From NCBI RefSeq assembly GCF_025717605.1, contig NZ_JAJIRQ010000012.1, positions 1-64,000 of the forward strand: a stretch of 64,000 nucleotides of DNA. The letters are read 5' to 3'. This stretch comes from Paucibacter sp. TC2R-5 (lineage in GTDB: Bacteria > Pseudomonadota > Gammaproteobacteria > Burkholderiales > Burkholderiaceae_C). The translations under genes were made by a program, and so were the position numbers. This document shows positions 60,721 through 64,000 of the stretch, piece after piece (within the stretch, counting starts at the first letter, position 1; each line of letters begins with the position of its first letter). Below the pieces are notes generated by a model. The model had not been told where the DNA came from. It saw only the letters and a list, made by a program, of their open reading frames with translations, and did no database searches.

Positions 60721-61326
60721 ATGAAGATTGAAACCAACCAGGATCTGCGTGCCTACTTTGGTGAGCCGCAAGAGCGAGCCTTGAAGAAGGAAATTGCCTT
60801 CCTCGACAAGCATTGCCTGGACTTCATTCGCCTATCGCCCTTTCTGATTCTGGCAAGCGCCGACGCCGACTACAACATGGATGCCTCTCCCAGAGGTGGG
60901 CTACCCGGCTTTGTGAAAGTGAACCAAGCCGGCGAGCTTCTCATTCCTGAAGCGCCAGGTAATAAACGCATCGACACCTTGCAGAACGTGCTTGCCACCC
61001 GCAAGGCCGGGCTGATTTTCCTCATCCCTGGCTTCAATGAAACCTTGCGCGTCAATGGCGCGGCGAGTTTGTCCTTCGATGCGGCTGATCTGGAGGCATG
61101 CAGAGATGAAAAACGACTCCCGCAGGCCGTGATCAAGGTCGCACCGGAGGCAGCCTACCTGCACTGTGCAAAAGCCTTTTTGCGCTCAAAGCTGTGGAAG
61201 GCCGAAGCGCAAGTTGACCGGGAACTGCTGCCCACCGCCGCCCAAATGATCAGCGACCAGACCGGCATCCGCGTGCCCTATGAGCCTCGTGAAGCGATGG
61301 AGCTGCGCTACCAAGCTGATCTATAG
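60721..61326 (+). CDS. FMN-binding PPOX-type flavoprotein (MSMEG_1061 type)
   Basis: A 201-residue protein of the pyridoxamine-phosphate-oxidase-like fold: FIRLSPFLILASADADYNMDASPRGG near the N-terminus, IPEAPGNKRIDTLQNVL, and FLIPGFNETLRVNGAA in the centre, with AYLHCAKAFLRSKLW near the end. This pattern fits the PPOX family that binds FMN and reduces small molecules, with no known substrate. It follows malZ by 74 bases on the same strand but has no obvious link to sugar metabolism. It is probably cytosolic. Confidence 0.85.
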   Translation: MKIETNQDLRAYFGEPQERALKKEIAFLDKHCLDFIRLSPFLILASADADYNMDASPRGGLPGFVKVNQAGELLIPEAPGNKRIDTLQNVLATRKAGLIFLIPGFNETLRVNGAASLSFDAADLEACRDEKRLPQAVIKVAPEAAYLHCAKAFLRSKLWKAEAQVDRELLPTAAQMISDQTGIRVPYEPREAMELRYQADL

Positions 61327-61371
61327 GACGCGGCGCAACGCTGGCCCGGCGAATGACGCGGCAAACGCAAT

Positions 61372-62004
61372 CTATCGTGCAACCGCAGTCAAGCCCATGC
61401 TGCGACGCCTTGCTACCCCTGCCAGAGCCACCAGCCCACCCAGCATCAGGGCATTGCTTGCCGGCTCGGGCACCGCATGAATGGCAGTGCGGTGATCCTC
61501 GTAGATTGCATTGCCTTGCGTGTCCCAAGCCTTGAACTCGGACAACCAGATGCCGTTATAGAAAAAGCGCTCAGAGATTTGACCCGCCTTGATCGCCTCG
61601 CCACCGAGCTGCCAGTAGAAATTCACCATCGTGTCGCTGTCGCCAAAGTTGTGGCTGAAACTGCCGGAATTGACGACTGCAGCAGGCAGGCCTTGGTTCG
61701 CGCTCATGATGGACAAAAACTCGCCGTCGTCCCACCAAGTCTTCGCTATCGCCGCACCTTGCCAGCCCGGCTGAGCGGGATCACGGCTATTGCCAAAGCG
61801 ATAGTTATTCGAAACGCCAAAAGCGGCGATGTCTTTGCCGGTGCCGTTGGCGACGATGTAGTAGGGCCGATATGGCCCGGCGTCATAGATTGCCCCGCCA
61901 TAGCCAAGATACTCATAAATGACGAGTTCACCCGGCACGATGACCTGAGCCTGAGCAAGTACTGCGCTACCGGCAAGCGCCAAAGCAAGCATGGTTTTCT
62001 TCAT
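61372..62004 (-). CDS. PEP-CTERM protein of unknown function
   Basis: A 210-residue exported protein. The signal peptide is KKTMLALALAGSAVLAQA; the sorting signal VPEPASNALMLGGLVALA is followed by GVARRRSMG. The mature part is rich in aromatic residues and Asn/Gly (ELVIYEYLGYGGAIYD, NFYWQLGGEAIKA). ATG 62004 is chosen for a signal peptide at the N-terminus; the frame extends to 62043. It is the third PEP-CTERM protein in 8 kb. No convincing sigma-54 promoter was found upstream. Confidence 0.87.
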   Translation of the reverse strand: MKKTMLALALAGSAVLAQAQVIVPGELVIYEYLGYGGAIYDAGPYRPYYIVANGTGKDIAAFGVSNNYRFGNSRDPAQPGWQGAAIAKTWWDDGEFLSIMSANQGLPAAVVNSGSFSHNFGDSDTMVNFYWQLGGEAIKAGQISERFFYNGIWLSEFKAWDTQGNAIYEDHRTAIHAVPEPASNALMLGGLVALAGVARRRSMGLTAVAR

Positions 62005-62137
62005 CTGATTCCCCAAAAGTAAGAAATTACGTGCAGTGAACAATTCGGCTCTCGGCCAAGCTTTTCAAACGCGTCGACTATACCGTCACGCGGGACTTGC
62101 ATGGCAAGCTCAATGAAAGACCAGATCGATGAAAAAT

Positions 62138-62983
62138 TCACTCCCCTGCCCTGCCTCCCGGCGGGCCGACGAGGACTTTCAATCGCTGCCAAACAGACCC
62201 GGCTGCCCAAAGGTCACGCGCCAAAGTCAGCCAGGCATGGGTGGCAATGCGCAAAGGGTTGTGGCTCAGCAGCGGCGTGCTCAGGCCGTAGCGGATCTGC
62301 ACATCGCTGCGCTCCTCAACAAAGCTGCCAAACAGTCGGTCGAAGATGATCAGCACGCCGCCGTAATTGCAGTCCAGGTATTCGGCATTGCTGCCGTGGT
62401 GAACGCGGTGATGCGAGGGCGTGTTGAACACCCACTCCAGCCAGCCCAGCTTGGGGATCCAGCTCGCGTGCAGCCAGAATTGATAGAGCAAATTGGTCGC
62501 CACCGCCGCAGTAACGGCCAGTGGCGAAAAGCCCAGCCAGATCAGCGGCGCGAAGAAGATCGTCGTGCCGGTGAGTTTGCCCGTCCAGCCCAAGCGCAAG
62601 GCAGCGGCTAGGCTCAGCTCGTTGGAGGAATGGTGAACCGCATGCGTGGCCCAGAACCAGCCCACGCGGTGGGCCGCGCGGTGATAACCGTAGTAGCAGA
62701 GCTCCTGCCCGATAAAGAGAAAAAGGAAGGAGACGGGCCCCGCCAGGCTTATGGTCTGCAGCCTGTTGTCATAGGCCCAGACCAGCAGCGGCGAGGCCAG
62801 TGAAAGGCCAAGTGCATCGACGGCGCGGCGGCCTCCAAAATCGGCCATGGAGGCCGCATAAGCGCGCCAGTCATAGGGCAGGCGCAGCACGAAGCTGCGC
62901 ACCACCCCCTCCAGCGTCACGCTGACCAAGACCAGCCCGATCAGGACCAGCAGCCAGGGCAAGGCTTCGGGCACGAGGTCCAT
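62138..62983 (-). CDS. Sterol desaturase/fatty-acid hydroxylase family membrane protein
   Basis: A 281-residue polytopic protein. Three histidine clusters ligate a di-iron centre: HRAAH, HAVHHSS and HHRVHH, spaced as in the family, with a further WLHASW. Four or more hydrophobic segments surround them. Members hydroxylate or desaturate lipids such as fatty acids or sterol-like molecules with O2. ATG 62983 is used; GTG 62992 is an alternative. It lies 94 bases downstream of the cysteine-rich gene on the same strand. The lipid substrate is unknown. Confidence 0.9.
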   Translation of the reverse strand: MDLVPEALPWLLVLIGLVLVSVTLEGVVRSFVLRLPYDWRAYAASMADFGGRRAVDALGLSLASPLLVWAYDNRLQTISLAGPVSFLFLFIGQELCYYGYHRAAHRVGWFWATHAVHHSSNELSLAAALRLGWTGKLTGTTIFFAPLIWLGFSPLAVTAAVATNLLYQFWLHASWIPKLGWLEWVFNTPSHHRVHHGSNAEYLDCNYGGVLIIFDRLFGSFVEERSDVQIRYGLSTPLLSHNPLRIATHAWLTLARDLWAAGSVWQRLKVLVGPPGGRAGE

Positions 62984-63077
62984 GGCTCCCACTTGTTTGC
63001 ATCGAATACCACGGTTTGTTGGCGCTTGCGCGGCTCAGTGCCAAGGCCCGCGTCCTCAGTGCGGGCGCATGGCATCC

Positions 63078-64000
63078 TCAGGGCATGGGCGTGTGGTCCT
63101 TGCAGGGCGGCTTGGCAAAGGCATCGACGACACCGGTGATGCCGCTTGGGTCGACCGAGGTGATGATGATGGTGTCGAGATCCTTGATCAGGTCGGAGAT
63201 GTAGAACAGCATCTGCCGCGCAGCCCATTCACGCGCGATGTGCTTGTAGTCGGCCGAATCGCGGGGGTACTTGGCGGCGATCTTGGCCTCGATGTCGGCA
63301 CTTGAAATGGACGCCAGGTTCTTCTCCGCCAGGTTCATGAATTTGTTGATGTCGTCCGACAAGGTGATCATGGCCTGCGTCAAGTCATAGGCGGTCTCGG
63401 CGATCTTGTAGGCATTCTTGGCGGTCATCACCGCAGCCTTGGCCTCGCCCGCAGCGCCCGCCGTGGCAAAGCTGCCAATCATCATGGCGGTGCTGACCAC
63501 CATATTGTTGATGGTGTTGACGCACTGGTTGGCATTGCTGGCACAGGCCGCCACACCGCAATCGGCGATGCCCGAGGCGCAGCGCTGATTGCAGTTGGTG
63601 ACGTTGCACTGATAGCCATCGCGCGGCTTCAGATAGCACAGGCCGGCCTGCATCTCACGGTTGGAATTGCAGGAGTTCGCCGGCCTGCCCGCACCATTTC
63701 CATACGAAGCCTTGGACAGCCAGCAAACGCCGGCCACGTTGGTGTAGCCGTCGCGGCAACTGTCTGGTTCGGACCAAACACAAACGCCTAAAACCTTTTT
63801 CGTGCAATGCCAGCCGGGCGTGTAGGACAGCGACTGGTTGCTCCAGCACACCGGGCCCACGGGGTGGTAGCCGCTGCGGCAGTTGCTGTAGCACAAGGCG
63901 CCGTCTTTGTACTGGCCGTCGGCGCAGCCGGGCAAGATGCCAACACCTCGGTCGTAGGCAGCGGTCTTGTAGCAGAACGGGGTGCTGCTGATCGAGGTTT
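63078..64000 (-). CDS. Cysteine-rich repeat protein, 5' part outside the window
   Basis: The frame is open to the right edge, so the visible 300-odd residues are the C-terminal part. Two repeats, CRSGYHPVGPVCW and CRDGYTNVAGVCW, and many other Cys residues (SNCNQRCASGIADCGVAAC) suggest an exported, disulfide-bonded protein. The last 150 residues are helical with no Cys until PPCKDH near the C-terminus. No start or signal peptide is visible in the window; a TTG at 63935 is not likely to be the true start, as the preceding sequence (FCYKTAAYDRG) continues the same style. I know no family for it. Confidence 0.75.
   Translation of the reverse strand, partial: TSISSTPFCYKTAAYDRGVGILPGCADGQYKDGALCYSNCRSGYHPVGPVCWSNQSLSYTPGWHCTKKVLGVCVWSEPDSCRDGYTNVAGVCWLSKASYGNGAGRPANSCNSNREMQAGLCYLKPRDGYQCNVTNCNQRCASGIADCGVAACASNANQCVNTINNMVVSTAMMIGSFATAGAAGEAKAAVMTAKNAYKIAETAYDLTQAMITLSDDINKFMNLAEKNLASISSADIEAKIAAKYPRDSADYKHIAREWAARQMLFYISDLIKDLDTIIITSVDPSGITGVVDAFAKPPCKDHTPMP

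Overview
The window reads as chromosomal DNA of a high-GC betaproteobacterium of the order Burkholderiales, most likely in or near the Roseateles/Pelomonas/Paucibacter/Rubrivivax lineage. The evidence is the gene order recA, recX, DUF2889, sucC, sucD, terC, a glucokinase fused to an RpiR/HexR-type regulator, several PEP-CTERM proteins together with a TIGR03790-family protein, and short interspersed repeats of a kind I remember from that order. No rRNA, tRNA, CRISPR array or prophage was seen. The assignment is inference; no database was searched.

Layout. 1-1.02 kb: the start of an AT-rich membrane protein cut by the left edge, then about 750 bp of repeats with no gene. 1.02-12.3 kb: housekeeping and miscellaneous genes (thioredoxin-like protein, SWIM/SNF2 helicase, anchored membrane protein, DTW-domain tRNA enzyme, B12-type radical SAM protein, TIGR03790 lipoprotein, TauE/SafE exporter, HDOD protein). 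12.3-17.1 kb: a signalling block on the minus strand (diguanylate cyclase, FHA protein, PP2C phosphatase, Ser/Thr kinase, TerC). 17.2-22.3 kb: sucCD, DUF2889, recX, an NTF2-like gene and recA with a LexA-like box.

22.4-51 kb is the centrepiece, a starch/maltodextrin/glycogen locus. To the left runs glgP-glgB-glgX-malQ. To the right runs malK-malE-malF-malG, an exported GH13 enzyme, an aldo/keto reductase, a second exported GH13 enzyme and an esterase-like lipoprotein. Then come a histidine phosphatase-like protein, an exported S9 peptidase, a large TonB-dependent receptor, a stand-alone glucokinase and, divergent from it, a glucokinase-HexR fusion. A cytosolic MalZ-type glucosidase lies apart at 58.8 kb. 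Together they give a plausible route: outer-membrane uptake, periplasmic trimming, ABC import, cytosolic phosphorolysis and disproportionation, then glucose phosphorylation. Palindromes of the form TGTAGT-N3-ACTACA occur in all three divergent or upstream control regions of this locus. One overlaps the -35 box of malK and another lies upstream of the glk-hexR fusion itself, so the fusion protein is the obvious candidate regulator.

51-64 kb: a MATE efflux protein, a LuxR-type regulator, three PEP-CTERM proteins (one with a good sigma-54-like promoter), an IS3-family remnant, a glycine-zipper protein, an exported cyanophycinase-like peptidase, malZ, a PPOX-type flavoprotein, a sterol-desaturase-family protein, and the end of a cysteine-rich protein that runs off the right edge.
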